Part shown: positions 43,574 to 52,274 of the stretch, one piece after another
How positions within the stretch are numbered: the stretch's first letter is position 1
Layout of the letters: the number at the start of each line of letters is the position of its first letter
Program-made: the position numbers and the translations under genes
The notes under the pieces: model-generated
What the model was told of the DNA's origin: nothing
The model's database searches: none
The model's input: the letters and a program-made list of their open reading frames with translations, nothing else
Assembly: GCA_963821715.1 (NCBI GenBank)
Contig: CAWGET010000008.1
Span: 124,001-188,000, forward strand
Source: CAWGET01 sp963821715
Lineage (GTDB): Bacteria; Bacteroidota; Ignavibacteria; Ignavibacteriales; Melioribacteraceae
Direction: 5' to 3'
DNA length: 64,000 nt

Positions 43574-45028
43574 ATGAAAATAAAATATGTTCTTTTTACC
43601 TTTCTAATCTTTTTTGAATTAACAATCTCCGCTAACGCATCTTTTGTTTTTCCTCAAGATTTTGATTCTAAAATACAGCACATCAATTCTCTTCTTACTT
43701 CTTACGAAGACGGATCATTTAAAGTATGGGAGAATGCTCAGTTTTTGCCTGTATCTTTTGATGATAGTACTGTTTACTATCCTGAATTATTTTTCCCGGA
43801 CAGTTCTTTGATCGGCAGTTACTTTTTCATCGTCAATTCTGAAGCAAAAAACACAAAATATTCATTTGGAATATACAAAGATAATTCAATTGTCTGGATT
43901 TCAGATCCCTTTCCGGGAGATTACCAAAATGCATATTTTAGCGCAATAGCAGATTTTAATCAGAATAATACTACTGAAATTTGTATTTCATTCATCTATG
44001 GCATTAGATATCAATACGAAGAATTAAGAATATTTAGTTGGGATGGAATAAGCGGCAAAGATATAACATTCAAGACAGAAAATAATTTTTCAAAAATAGA
44101 ATTCTTAACCGAAAGTTACAGGTTTATAGATGTTAATGGCGACGGAAATTTGGAAATTTATGGCTATGAAGAAGGAACTTATCCTTCTATGAAAGATGTA
44201 AGAATGAGTTACGGATGGGATGGAGAAAAATATTCTATTCAAGAAAATATTGATGTATCGAGAAAATATACTAACGCAAGCAATTTAACTGTATTTGTAA
44301 ATGTAAACGTAAGAAAAAATAATAATAGTGAATTGACATATAACTATTCAGTCTCGAATCAATCTGAAAACAGACAAGCGCTTGCTCATTTTTTCCTAGA
44401 AGTAAAATCTGATTCATTTAAGGTGAATTCTCCAAATGGATGGTTTGTAAGAAGACTTGACGAATTATCCTTATTGCATTTTGGTATAGACACGACTATC
44501 GTTGATCCTGTATATTTTTTTATTAATAATACTTATATCATAAAGCCCGGCAGAAAACTAGTCGACATTTCGATTGAAGGAACTTCGTTACCCGTAATCT
44601 CAAGTTATTATGCTCAAGCATTTTATCATTATATAGATACATCAAGTAGTTTTGATGATAGTTATTGGCGCAGCAATCATTTTGAAAATATTCTTACAAA
44701 TTCTGTGAAAGGATATACCATTATACCAAGAGAAAAATTAGGATTAGCTCACCCACAATATTTTTTAGACACGCTTCAAAACTACACCTCCCGTTCCTTA
44801 CAACTCGGCTGGATAAAAGAAGAAACAACTGCGGATAAATACACAGACTATTTTACCTCGGCAAAAACAGGACTTGAGCAAAATAATATTTCGGCTGTTC
44901 ATAACACATTAAGCAGTGTTCTTCAGGATGTGGAAACGGACAGCGGCTCTGTACTAACAAGCGAGGCTTACGCACTTCTCCGTTACAACACGGAATATTT
45001 ATTGGAGAACCTACCGGAGGAAAAATAG
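43574..45028 (+). CDS. Secreted FIMAH-like domain protein, paralogue 1
   Basis: A 484-residue exported protein (MKIKYVLFTFLIFFELTISANA). The middle has FG-GAP/VCBS-like segments (RFIDVNGDGNLEIYG, IADFNQNNTTEICI). The C-terminal ~70 residues (LGWIKEETTADKYTDYFTSA, EAYALLRYNTEYLLENLP) look like the FIMAH-type helical domain. The same architecture is repeated at 48259-49682 and 49682-51340. It lacks a T9SS sorting tail. AAGAGGACAAA precedes ATG. Function unknown; may be an extracellular scaffold. Confidence 0.6.
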   Translation: MKIKYVLFTFLIFFELTISANASFVFPQDFDSKIQHINSLLTSYEDGSFKVWENAQFLPVSFDDSTVYYPELFFPDSSLIGSYFFIVNSEAKNTKYSFGIYKDNSIVWISDPFPGDYQNAYFSAIADFNQNNTTEICISFIYGIRYQYEELRIFSWDGISGKDITFKTENNFSKIEFLTESYRFIDVNGDGNLEIYGYEEGTYPSMKDVRMSYGWDGEKYSIQENIDVSRKYTNASNLTVFVNVNVRKNNNSELTYNYSVSNQSENRQALAHFFLEVKSDSFKVNSPNGWFVRRLDELSLLHFGIDTTIVDPVYFFINNTYIIKPGRKLVDISIEGTSLPVISSYYAQAFYHYIDTSSSFDDSYWRSNHFENILTNSVKGYTIIPREKLGLAHPQYFLDTLQNYTSRSLQLGWIKEETTADKYTDYFTSAKTGLEQNNISAVHNTLSSVLQDVETDSGSVLTSEAYALLRYNTEYLLENLPEEK

Positions 45029-45064
45029 AAGGAGATAATCCTAATATATAAGTTTTCTTAAAAG

Positions 45065-45109
45065 TGTAACGGAATATTACAGATTTATCTTTTGTAACAA
45101 AACGTTACA
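45065..45109. promoter_or_regulatory. Tandem TGTAA-N7-TTACA operator-like palindromes
   Basis: TGTAACGGAATATTACA (45065-45081) and TGTAACAAAACGTTACA (45093-45109) are two 17-bp palindromes of the same TGTAA-N7-TTACA form, 28 bp apart. They lie 230 bp before the large lysozyme-fold gene at 45339 and just after the previous gene. Repeated spacing suggests a dimeric regulator binding twice. The regulator is unknown. Confidence 0.45.
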
Positions 45110-45338
45110 GTAAAAATTACCACTTGATTTTTCTGTACCCTTAAAACAAGCCGTTTTCCAATGTTTACTTAAGGCATAGAATTTGCTTTTAGATATATCT
45201 TTAATTAAAACAAATCTTCAAATTATCAGACATTAAACTCTTATTGTGAGATTAATCATAGCAATCAATAAAAATTTTATTTAATTAGTTCTTAAGATTC
45301 TAAAATCTTGTTTCATTTATACATTTACGAGGAATTGT

Positions 45339-45932
45339 ATGAAAATAAAAAGAGTTCTTTTTTTCCTTCTAATGCTGCTTGTATCAGCTACCACTATCTA
45401 TTCGCAAATCAAAATTAAAGAAAAAGTTGAAATCAATTCCAAAAGTGTAAGCCTTGCTAAAGTTCCGGATCTCAGTCAGTTTATCAGAAACTACACGCCG
45501 TGCGGACCTTATATAGAAAATGATGATCCGGATCATTACTGGCAGGTAGTTTGGGCGGGATATTGGGGACCAATAGACCCAGGTCAGCAGCTATTCTATA
45601 GTCAGGAAAGCGATGATCGTTTTGATTTATTGCCTGGAAACGGCAATTACGATATTCAAATTATTGAAGGCGCTGAATTTTGCAGTATCCAAGAAAATAT
45701 TGAGTATGAACCATATATGTATCGTTGGGAAGATATCTCAGATGTTTCTCTTACCGGCATAACTGTAAGCGAATTGACGGGCGACGGCGATTTTATGGAG
45801 TTTGACTGCGTCCCAAGATATGGCGACCAAAAATATAGAATAGTATATAATTATTTGGATCAACAGGAAGCGCTTGTAACTTACAGTATCCGAAGCGCCG
45901 ATCATAACAAAACAAAATACTATCATACTTGA
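45339..45932 (+). CDS. Large secreted lysozyme-fold protein, fragment 1
   Basis: Signal peptide (MKIKRVLFFLLMLLVSAT to YSQ), then a beta-rich Ig-like domain with NYTPCGPYIENDDP and WEDISDVSLTGI. Stops at TGA (45930-45932) after KYYHT. The same frame continues without a break from IVKRPFFLEEYDEPLELP into the next fragment, so this is an in-frame nonsense codon. With two later indels removed, the whole gene (45339-48262) would encode about 970 residues. ACGAGGAATTGT precedes the ATG. Confidence 0.65.
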   Translation: MKIKRVLFFLLMLLVSATTIYSQIKIKEKVEINSKSVSLAKVPDLSQFIRNYTPCGPYIENDDPDHYWQVVWAGYWGPIDPGQQLFYSQESDDRFDLLPGNGNYDIQIIEGAEFCSIQENIEYEPYMYRWEDISDVSLTGITVSELTGDGDFMEFDCVPRYGDQKYRIVYNYLDQQEALVTYSIRSADHNKTKYYHT

Positions 45933-45974
45933 ATTGTCAAACGCCCGTTTTTTCTTGAAGAATATGATGAGCCT

Positions 45975-47261
45975 TTGGAACTGCCTCATGCCGAGTTTAC
46001 AGAGGTATCATTAGAACCTGTCCCGGTTTTCTGTTCAACTTACGATTCTTCGAGTTGGTATGAAGACTATTCTTGTAAAGGTTTTGTATTTTCCGCCGGC
46101 GGAGGTTTTCCTGACGATATAATGTTTGATGTATCAATTGTTGAAGGGGAAGAATACGGAACACTGTTCTTTGAAGATATGTCTGGTTATAAAATTGAAG
46201 ACGACGATCTTTCCTATCTATCGCAGGAAGAATATCGAAATCTGTATTTCAAAGCAGACGGGGAAGCGCCCGAAGATACTGGAAAGGTTAAAATAATTAT
46301 CAGCGCTTCGGACGAAACGATACCCGAAGCTGAAGTTAATATTAATGTAGTTCCTAATAATTATTATCCAATTAGAATAACTTTCGAGCCGGAAGAAATA
46401 GAGCCGGGAGATACGGCAAGTATAATCTTAGAAAAAAGATACGACCAATATCCTTTTGATACTGCAGAGGTATTTTATGAGCCTTTTGAAGAAGGACAAC
46501 TCTTTAATGTATTTATAGAAGAAGGAAACAGCTATGGAACTATTTTAGATCCTGCATACGCCGATACTTCCGACGAGTTTTACGATATTGAAGAAGGCTT
46601 TAAATTTATTGCAAATGAAACTATCGATTTAGATACAGCGAAGATTAGTATTAAAATATCTACTATGGATAAGGATCTAATTATTTTAGCGGGTTCAATA
46701 CAAGGCGGAAACAGCGAAGACGAATCCGCAAATAAATCAGCGATCTCTTCTGTAGAAGCCAAAACAGCAGTAGAATCGGAAAAGAGAGACAAACTTGATT
46801 TGGATGAAGATAACAATCCGACTCCCCAACTTGGAATAGTTCTTCCCCCGGAAGGCGAAGGAGAAGAAATATTTGGAATTGGCAAGTTGAACATCACAAA
46901 AAAAGAAATAGAAATATTACTTGGTGAAACAAAATTTTTGGGGCTTAGAAAAAAAGGAGAAGTAGGTGAAGAAGAATATGAAATAGCTGAAATATCTTGT
47001 GAGTATGGAGATGCGCCACAGTTTCCTACAAATGATGGATGGACTTGGATAGAAAATGAAAATGTGTGGAGTGATGACCCCGTAATAATTGGAGAAGATG
47101 AAAACAAAAAGTCAGGTATATATTGGGAGAAAAAATACCCGATTTTCAGTGGAAGCAGATTCATTGGAATGAGTAACGTTGAGCCAGGTATAATTAGAAT
47201 AATTGGTAGGTACTGGGAAGAAGGAAAAGAAGACGATTACAGCTGTTACTTTAACAGCTAG
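45975..47261 (+). CDS. Large secreted lysozyme-fold protein, fragment 2 (Ig-like domains)
   Basis: In frame with fragment 1 (open from 45933); the TTG at 45975 is only the first possible start. It carries at least two Ig-like repeats (VSIVEGEEYGTLFFED and VFIEEGNSYGTILDPAY with matching FKADGE/FIANET strands), an acidic linker, and a domain with WTWIENENVWSDDPV and GRYWEEGKE. At about 47225-47235 the frame shifts; the true continuation (KTITAVTLTASNGN) is in the next fragment. Secreted or surface structural region. Confidence 0.6.
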   Translation: MELPHAEFTEVSLEPVPVFCSTYDSSSWYEDYSCKGFVFSAGGGFPDDIMFDVSIVEGEEYGTLFFEDMSGYKIEDDDLSYLSQEEYRNLYFKADGEAPEDTGKVKIIISASDETIPEAEVNINVVPNNYYPIRITFEPEEIEPGDTASIILEKRYDQYPFDTAEVFYEPFEEGQLFNVFIEEGNSYGTILDPAYADTSDEFYDIEEGFKFIANETIDLDTAKISIKISTMDKDLIILAGSIQGGNSEDESANKSAISSVEAKTAVESEKRDKLDLDEDNNPTPQLGIVLPPEGEGEEIFGIGKLNITKKEIEILLGETKFLGLRKKGEVGEEEYEIAEISCEYGDAPQFPTNDGWTWIENENVWSDDPVIIGEDENKKSGIYWEKKYPIFSGSRFIGMSNVEPGIIRIIGRYWEEGKEDDYSCYFNS

Positions 47262-47913
47262 CAATGGGAATAATGAAGATAAAGTAAGCGTGAAGGTTGT
47301 GAAGCCTGAAATATTAAAAAGTCCTAGTCAAGATAAGGACTATAAAATTTCTAGGGATATACGAGATAACGAATTAAAGATTGACAATTATGTTAGTAAC
47401 AACGGCGGTAAAAATGGGATTTTACCTCAATTTTTGAAGGGACAGATGTACCAAGAATCTTACAAAGCAGATAACACTCTCTATCCAACATATAGGTACG
47501 AACCCTGGCAAGATTTGAGATTCAGAAATCAACCTAATAGAAATTATGCAGAAGATTATATGAAACAGCCTTACTGGGTGAATGAAAATGGGATGGGGGT
47601 CGAATTAGGTGCGGAGGATGTTCCTACTAATCATAAAAATGTTAGACCCCTATTAAGTTTTTCTTCATCAATGCCATATCCTAATTCTCGAATATTAATT
47701 GGTGAGTATGTTGCTGATAATCTAGACCAATATTATAAAGGGAAACAAAATAGTTTAAAGAGACAGTTCTCAAGACATCCTATTTATGGTCCGGATACTC
47801 TACAGTGGGTTTGGGATAAACTAGCAGAATATTATGGGGAGAGGGATATAAAGCCGGAGGCAATTTGGCAGTCTGAAAATTTTGTTAAGAATTTTTTAAG
47901 AAACGTATTTTAA
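47203..47913 (+). CDS. Large secreted lysozyme-fold protein, fragment 3 (catalytic Glu)
   Basis: Continues after the frameshift near 47230 (TLTASNGNNEDKVSVKVVKP). The region FLKGQMYQESYKADN followed by YPTYRYEPWQDLRF resembles the start of SLT/lysozyme folds, where QES holds the catalytic Glu. The frame stops after LRNVF; an extra T in TTTT at 47909-47912 shifts it, and KEYAQTRKAASYGYFQMLYT follows in the next fragment. Inferred peptidoglycan or glycan hydrolase. Confidence 0.55.
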   Translation: MVGTGKKEKKTITAVTLTASNGNNEDKVSVKVVKPEILKSPSQDKDYKISRDIRDNELKIDNYVSNNGGKNGILPQFLKGQMYQESYKADNTLYPTYRYEPWQDLRFRNQPNRNYAEDYMKQPYWVNENGMGVELGAEDVPTNHKNVRPLLSFSSSMPYPNSRILIGEYVADNLDQYYKGKQNSLKRQFSRHPIYGPDTLQWVWDKLAEYYGERDIKPEAIWQSENFVKNFLRNVF

Positions 47914-47959
47914 AGAATACGCTCAAACAAGAAAAGCGGCTTCGTATGGTTATTTTCAA

Positions 47960-48262
47960 ATGTTATATACAACAGCTATTGAAGCTAAATTTGGATATCC
48001 AAGAAGGAGCGGTAATTACCCGGCACCGGAACATTTATGTGATCAGGAAATACAGACGCCGTATGTAATGAAACATTTAAAGGAAAATGTAATCTTAAAA
48101 CTTGAAAAAAATGAAAATTATGATGGTAATAGTTGGGCTGACGGTTTTGAAAAAGTATGGTTGGAAAGTTATAGAGAATATAATTCAGGCATTGGTTACG
48201 CAGAAGCAATAATTTCTAATTCTACTAAATTCCTTCCAAATGAGTCAGGAGAAAAAAAATGA
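47960..48262 (+). CDS. Large secreted lysozyme-fold protein, fragment 4 (end)
   Basis: C-terminal end of the interrupted gene; open from about 47914 with ASYGYFQMLYTTAIEAKFGY, where GYFQ matches the GxxQ segment of lysozyme-type folds. Ends FLPNESGEKK at a TGA that overlaps the next gene's ATG (ATGA), so it belongs to the same operon as the following paralogue. No T9SS tail is visible on this gene. Confidence 0.55.
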   Translation: MLYTTAIEAKFGYPRRSGNYPAPEHLCDQEIQTPYVMKHLKENVILKLEKNENYDGNSWADGFEKVWLESYREYNSGIGYAEAIISNSTKFLPNESGEKK

Positions 48263-48939
48263 GAAAGGTAAAATTTATGCTGATAGTATTTCTTATTGCT
48301 GTGACCAATAGAATATATTCGCAATCGAATGATGAAGAAGCCATAATTAATTCAATTAATAGCGTAATTAGATCACAATACGGTCAAGCATACGATTCTT
48401 ATATTTTCTTTGCCGATTCGTTAATAGGAAAATATAGAGGGTTTATTTATAAAAATGAAGATTTAAATAACTCACTTGAAAATTGTGTGTTATTTGTTTC
48501 GGAAAAATATGATCTAAATGATAGCACACCTTACGACAGTACCATTTTCGGTATTTATAAAAATGGTAATATCTTGTGGAATACAGGACCTGTTATATAC
48601 GGAGGAGCGGCAAAAATAGAATTAATTAAAGATATAAACTTAGATTCAAGAACTGATATTCTGATTAGATTTTGGAATTATGAGTTTATTGAATATATGT
48701 GGATTTTTAGCTGGAATGAGAATAATGCGGAAATTATTAATAGTATGAGTAGCTGGCAGGATTTTGAACAACACTCCGAATTACAAGGTGGCTTAAATTC
48801 ATTTTATATAGTTGATTACGAATATGATGGAATTTTGGAAATACGCTGTAGTCAAAGTGCTTCAGAAATTCAAGATGCTATTTTTAGCTGGAACGGAAGC
48901 CTGTATGGTCAATGGCCCTCCACCCGGAGATACCAATAA
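48259..48939 (+). CDS. Secreted FIMAH-like domain protein, paralogue 2, N-terminal part (frameshifted)
   Basis: Signal peptide (MRKVKFMLIVFLIAVTNRIYSQ), then FG-GAP-like segments (LIKDINLDSRTDILIRF, YIVDYEYDGILEIRC). The reading frame breaks at 48925-48935 in SLYGQWPSTRRYQ; the paralogue at 49682 reads DKYGMWPNTPHVSINELYP there, and the +1 frame here gives PEIPINYFYPADKL. One C gained or lost restores about 474 residues. Starts with an ATGA overlap. Confidence 0.6.
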   Translation: MRKVKFMLIVFLIAVTNRIYSQSNDEEAIINSINSVIRSQYGQAYDSYIFFADSLIGKYRGFIYKNEDLNNSLENCVLFVSEKYDLNDSTPYDSTIFGIYKNGNILWNTGPVIYGGAAKIELIKDINLDSRTDILIRFWNYEFIEYMWIFSWNENNAEIINSMSSWQDFEQHSELQGGLNSFYIVDYEYDGILEIRCSQSASEIQDAIFSWNGSLYGQWPSTRRYQ

Positions 48940-49682
48940 ATTATTTTTACCCGGCTGACAAATTAACAGCAAAGTGTAATGCCAAAATAGAAGTAAATGA
49001 AAACTCGTTTAGATATTTTTATGAAGTGTTGAATGATTCCTTAAGCAAACAAGATATAGCCTCATTTGACATATTTAATGTCAAAATAACGGGAAATATT
49101 GAATCCCCTGATGGGTGGATGGGAAGTTCAGGTAACAGTCAGCCACTAACCGGATGGATCGTATTTATGGACACTAAGAAAATGATAAGTCCAAATACAT
49201 CGTTGGATGGTTTTATTTTGGAAAGTGATAAATTACCTAAAATTGTAAATTATTATATACAAGGTAATAGACCTTCGGCAAATACTACAATTGATGGTCC
49301 AGAAATAACCCAAGAAGATTATTTAAATGATTTATTTAATAATTCTTTTAAAGGAAGAACCATTGCCCCTGGTGAATTACCAGACCCATTTATCCCTGAA
49401 GAATTTTTAGACAGCTTGTACAATGACATTAATCAAAGCGAAGGATTGGGATGGATCAAAACCCAGCAAACTCTTGATAAATATGATAGCTATTTAAAAA
49501 CAGCCAAAACAGCATTAGAGCAAAACCAAATTAACCAAGCAAGAATCGCACTTCAATCAATAATTCAAGAAGTTGATATTGACAGCACTTCTAACATAAC
49601 AAGCGAGGCTTACGCTCTACTCCGTTACAACACGGAGTATTTATTGGATAAACTACAAGGAAAAAAGAATAAGGAACTCTAG
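48912..49682 (+). CDS. Secreted FIMAH-like domain protein, paralogue 2, C-terminal part
   Basis: Continues the previous fragment (PEIPINYFYPADKL onward). Helical FIMAH-like end: LGWIKTQQTLDKYDSYLKTA then KTALEQNQINQARIALQSII and EAYALLRYNTEYLLDKLQ. The DNA of this end is nearly identical to that of paralogue 3 (about 49490-49650 versus 50890-51055). Its TAG overlaps the next GTG start. Confidence 0.6.
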   Translation: MALHPEIPINYFYPADKLTAKCNAKIEVNENSFRYFYEVLNDSLSKQDIASFDIFNVKITGNIESPDGWMGSSGNSQPLTGWIVFMDTKKMISPNTSLDGFILESDKLPKIVNYYIQGNRPSANTTIDGPEITQEDYLNDLFNNSFKGRTIAPGELPDPFIPEEFLDSLYNDINQSEGLGWIKTQQTLDKYDSYLKTAKTALEQNQINQARIALQSIIQEVDIDSTSNITSEAYALLRYNTEYLLDKLQGKKNKEL

Positions 49683-51340
49683 TGAGCAATAAAACAAAAA
49701 TAATAGGCTTCTTGATATTGATGATAGTAATTCCCCAGAGTTTTTCTGTTTCGCAGATAAGTAAACGGCAAAGAGAAAAAGCAGTAAGAGAAGAAATAAA
49801 CCAATATTTACAGGGTAATTTCGGGGGAGAATTTATAGTAAGCGACATAATAGACATAGATGCTGTAAAAGGATCTTTAATTTATTTTTTTGATACCGTC
49901 CAAAACCCTTACGGAATCTTAAATAACACCTTTGTTTTTTTAACAAGTATACCGGATGAGCATCTTAATGATGTAGATAATAATTTACTTGGAATATACA
50001 AAGAAGGACAAATAAAAATTCTTTCCGAAGGAGAACTGCCTATTGATGGCGGAAGCATAGTAGCGATAGACGATATAACAAATGATGGAAACGTTGAGTT
50101 TGTTACTAAAGTTGGATTTCCTTTGATGGAAGTTTGGATTCATAGCTGGGACGGGATTTCATCAAGAGCAAAAATATTGAACGAAATAGACTATAATAGT
50201 TCTGCAATACTTATGAGGGAGCATACTTTTGATTTGTTTGACGCAGACGGAGATGGAATACAAGAAATTAGAAGTTTAGATTCAGAAAACGGCGAATTAA
50301 CATGGAGTTGGAATGGTGATAAATACGGCATGTGGCCAAATACTCCGCATGTTTCAATAAATGAATTATATCCGGCTAATAATTTTATTCCACATGTTTA
50401 TTGCTATGTGGAAATAGAAAACGGAAAATATAATTACAGCTATAAAGTTGAAAATGATAAAAAAAGTAAGCAGAGAATTGATTTATTCTGGGTTGTTGCT
50501 GATGTCAGTCAAATTTCAAAAAGAATTCCCAAACACTGGAGATCGAGTGGGTATGAAAGTAACCTAGATGGTTGGGCAACAGAAATATTAAATGACGGAA
50601 ACTTAATATGGCCAGGAAACGGTTTGTCAGGTTTTGAATTTATCACAGTAGGTTTGCCAAAAATCTCAAACTTTAGAATGCAAGCTAAAAATAGTCCACC
50701 GTTTTCAGATGAATTTGACCTATATCTTTTAGATAGAGCAGAAAACATGGTGTTGGGTAAAACCATTGGCCCTAAAGACCCGCCAAATCCATTTGTACCC
50801 AATGAATTTATAGATAGCTTAATAAACTATATTCACCAAAGTGATAGCCTTGGCTGGATTAAAAACCAAACAACCTTTGATAAATACGGTAGCTATTTAA
50901 AAACAGCCAAAACAGCATTAGAGCAATACCAAATTAACCAAGCAAGAATCGCACTTCAATCAATAATTCAAGAAGTTGATATAGACAGTATTTCTAAAGT
51001 TACAAGCGAAGCTTACGCTCTTCTCCGTTACAACACGGAATATTTATTGGAGAACTTACCGGATGAACCGGCTCCAAACTTAAAAATAAATCTTCTTAAC
51101 AGTAACGGAGAGCCCTTAATTGGCGGAGCGGACGATCAAAACGAGCCGGCAGAAGGAGCGGAAGTAAAATATTATTCCGGCGCCTGGAGAAACTTCGGAG
51201 TTACTCAAAACGGAGAAATCTCAAAAGAAATATTGCCGAAAGATTTAACGTTCCGCGTAAACTACAACGGGGAACAATTGGATAAAAAACAAAACACTGG
51301 CTTAAACAATGTTATTGAATTTAATTTCAGCGGGGAATAA
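49682..51340 (+). CDS. Secreted FIMAH-like domain protein, paralogue 3, with beta-domain extension
   Basis: A 552-residue exported protein, intact. FG-GAP-like part (IDDITNDGNVEFVTKV, FDLFDADGDGIQEIRS), helical FIMAH-like domain (LGWIKNQTTFDKYGSYLKTA, LLRYNTEYLLENLP), then an extra domain LKINLLNSNGEPLIGGA with KYYSGAWRNFGVTQNGEIS, which matches the YYxGGW/xFGTT repeat common in FCB-group surface proteins. GTG start, coupled to the previous stop (TAGTG). Immediately followed by the T9SS-tailed gene. Confidence 0.6.
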   Translation: MSNKTKIIGFLILMIVIPQSFSVSQISKRQREKAVREEINQYLQGNFGGEFIVSDIIDIDAVKGSLIYFFDTVQNPYGILNNTFVFLTSIPDEHLNDVDNNLLGIYKEGQIKILSEGELPIDGGSIVAIDDITNDGNVEFVTKVGFPLMEVWIHSWDGISSRAKILNEIDYNSSAILMREHTFDLFDADGDGIQEIRSLDSENGELTWSWNGDKYGMWPNTPHVSINELYPANNFIPHVYCYVEIENGKYNYSYKVENDKKSKQRIDLFWVVADVSQISKRIPKHWRSSGYESNLDGWATEILNDGNLIWPGNGLSGFEFITVGLPKISNFRMQAKNSPPFSDEFDLYLLDRAENMVLGKTIGPKDPPNPFVPNEFIDSLINYIHQSDSLGWIKNQTTFDKYGSYLKTAKTALEQYQINQARIALQSIIQEVDIDSISKVTSEAYALLRYNTEYLLENLPDEPAPNLKINLLNSNGEPLIGGADDQNEPAEGAEVKYYSGAWRNFGVTQNGEISKEILPKDLTFRVNYNGEQLDKKQNTGLNNVIEFNFSGE

Positions 51341-51341
51341 A

Positions 51342-51497
51342 ATGGTTAAAGCTCTCAAAATAATTTCAGTTTTTTTATTTTTAATAACTGTAGAAGTTCA
51401 GGCTCAGAATATTTACGAGGTTGAGCCGGGGACAAAAGGGAATGAAATCGCAATTGTCCTCTCTAATTCATCTTCTGAAATTGCAGAAAAATATTGA
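51342..51497 (+). CDS. Small T9SS protein, N-terminal part (frameshifted)
   Basis: Signal peptide (MVKALKIISVFLFLITVEVQ) and EVEPGTKGNEIAIVLSNSSS, then stop after AEKY. One A removed from the A5 run near 51485-51490 gives AENIDVELVKSSASLDFKKE, the start of the next fragment. An upstream in-frame TTG (51309) lies in the previous gene; ATG at 51342 is preferred. Joined length about 210 residues. Confidence 0.6.
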   Translation: MVKALKIISVFLFLITVEVQAQNIYEVEPGTKGNEIAIVLSNSSSEIAEKY

Positions 51498-51975
51498 TGT
51501 GGAGTTGGTTAAATCTTCCGCTTCGCTCGATTTTAAGAAAGAAAGAGAAAATATAAAATCGCTCGGAGTAAAGAACGAAAAAGAAATTTCATTCCTGTTT
51601 GATGTAAACCGTCAGGCAAAGATAAATAAAAAAGATACCGTGGAATTTGCAATTATTTACGGAAACGGAGCGTCCTTGAGGAAATCTTTCATCTTAACTT
51701 ACGCCGCTCCAAAAGAATTTTCATTGAACCAAAACTATCCCAATCCATTCAATCCGTCCACCAAAATAGAATATCAGCTTCCTATGGATAGCAAAGTAAC
51801 GTTAAAGATTTACGATATTCTGGGAAAGGAAGTCGCTGCGCTTGTAAATGAATTTCAACCGGCGGGATTTAAAGAAATAGAATTTAATTCATCCGGGCTG
51901 GCGAGCGGAATTTATTTCTACAGAATTCAGGCGGATGGATTTGTTGCAACGAAAAAGATGATGGTTTTGAAATAG
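51421..51975 (+). CDS. Small T9SS protein, C-terminal part
   Basis: Meaningful from NIDVELVKSS (about 51491). A short beta-domain (ISFLFDVNRQAKIN) precedes a full T9SS sorting domain: NYPNPFNPSTKIEYQLP, YDILGKEVAALVNE, GIYFYRIQADGFVATKKM and MVLK. The last ~60 residues closely match the nuclease at 40981-43167, and the 3' flanks (repeats at 43258 and 51992) match too. It may provide the only T9SS anchor of this gene cluster. Confidence 0.7.
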   Translation: MSRGQKGMKSQLSSLIHLLKLQKNIDVELVKSSASLDFKKERENIKSLGVKNEKEISFLFDVNRQAKINKKDTVEFAIIYGNGASLRKSFILTYAAPKEFSLNQNYPNPFNPSTKIEYQLPMDSKVTLKIYDILGKEVAALVNEFQPAGFKEIEFNSSGLASGIYFYRIQADGFVATKKMMVLK

Positions 51976-51991
51976 CGTCATTGGAGAAAGT

Positions 51992-52148
51992 TTAATTAGA
52001 AATATTTATTTTCATAGAACACGGATTCAACAGACATAACTGATTTTCACGGATTAGGTTGTATCCGTTTTGATCCGTTAAATCTGTGCCTGCCCTGTCT
52101 GCTCAGGCAGGCTGTAGCAGGCAGGTTCTATTGAATTTCGTAAGATTA
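51992..52148. repeat. Repeat following T9SS gene (copy 2)
   Basis: Same element as 43258-43412, with hairpin GCCTGCC/GGCAGG and ATTGAATTTCGTA end. Located directly downstream of the T9SS gene and about 130 bp before atpD. Confidence 0.8.
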
Positions 52149-52274
52149 AGCCGGACAAACAAAGTAATAAATATTTTTATTAGCGTATTTTTTCATCAAC
52201 TAATAAAATCTTTTGTTGAAAATAAATAGAGGTTTCCATAAATTTATAAATTATAATTTTTTGCAAAGGGGAAA

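Noticed and set aside
45930..45932. Selenocysteine or recoded UGA
   Set aside because: The context is not a redox site, no SECIS-like hairpin is evident, and two more frame breaks occur in the same gene.
46580..47164. Long antisense ORF (194 residues), Ser/Pro-rich
   Set aside because: Lies wholly within the better-supported coding frame of the lysozyme-fold gene, and its Ser/Pro bias is the reverse reading of Glu/Asp/Gly codons.
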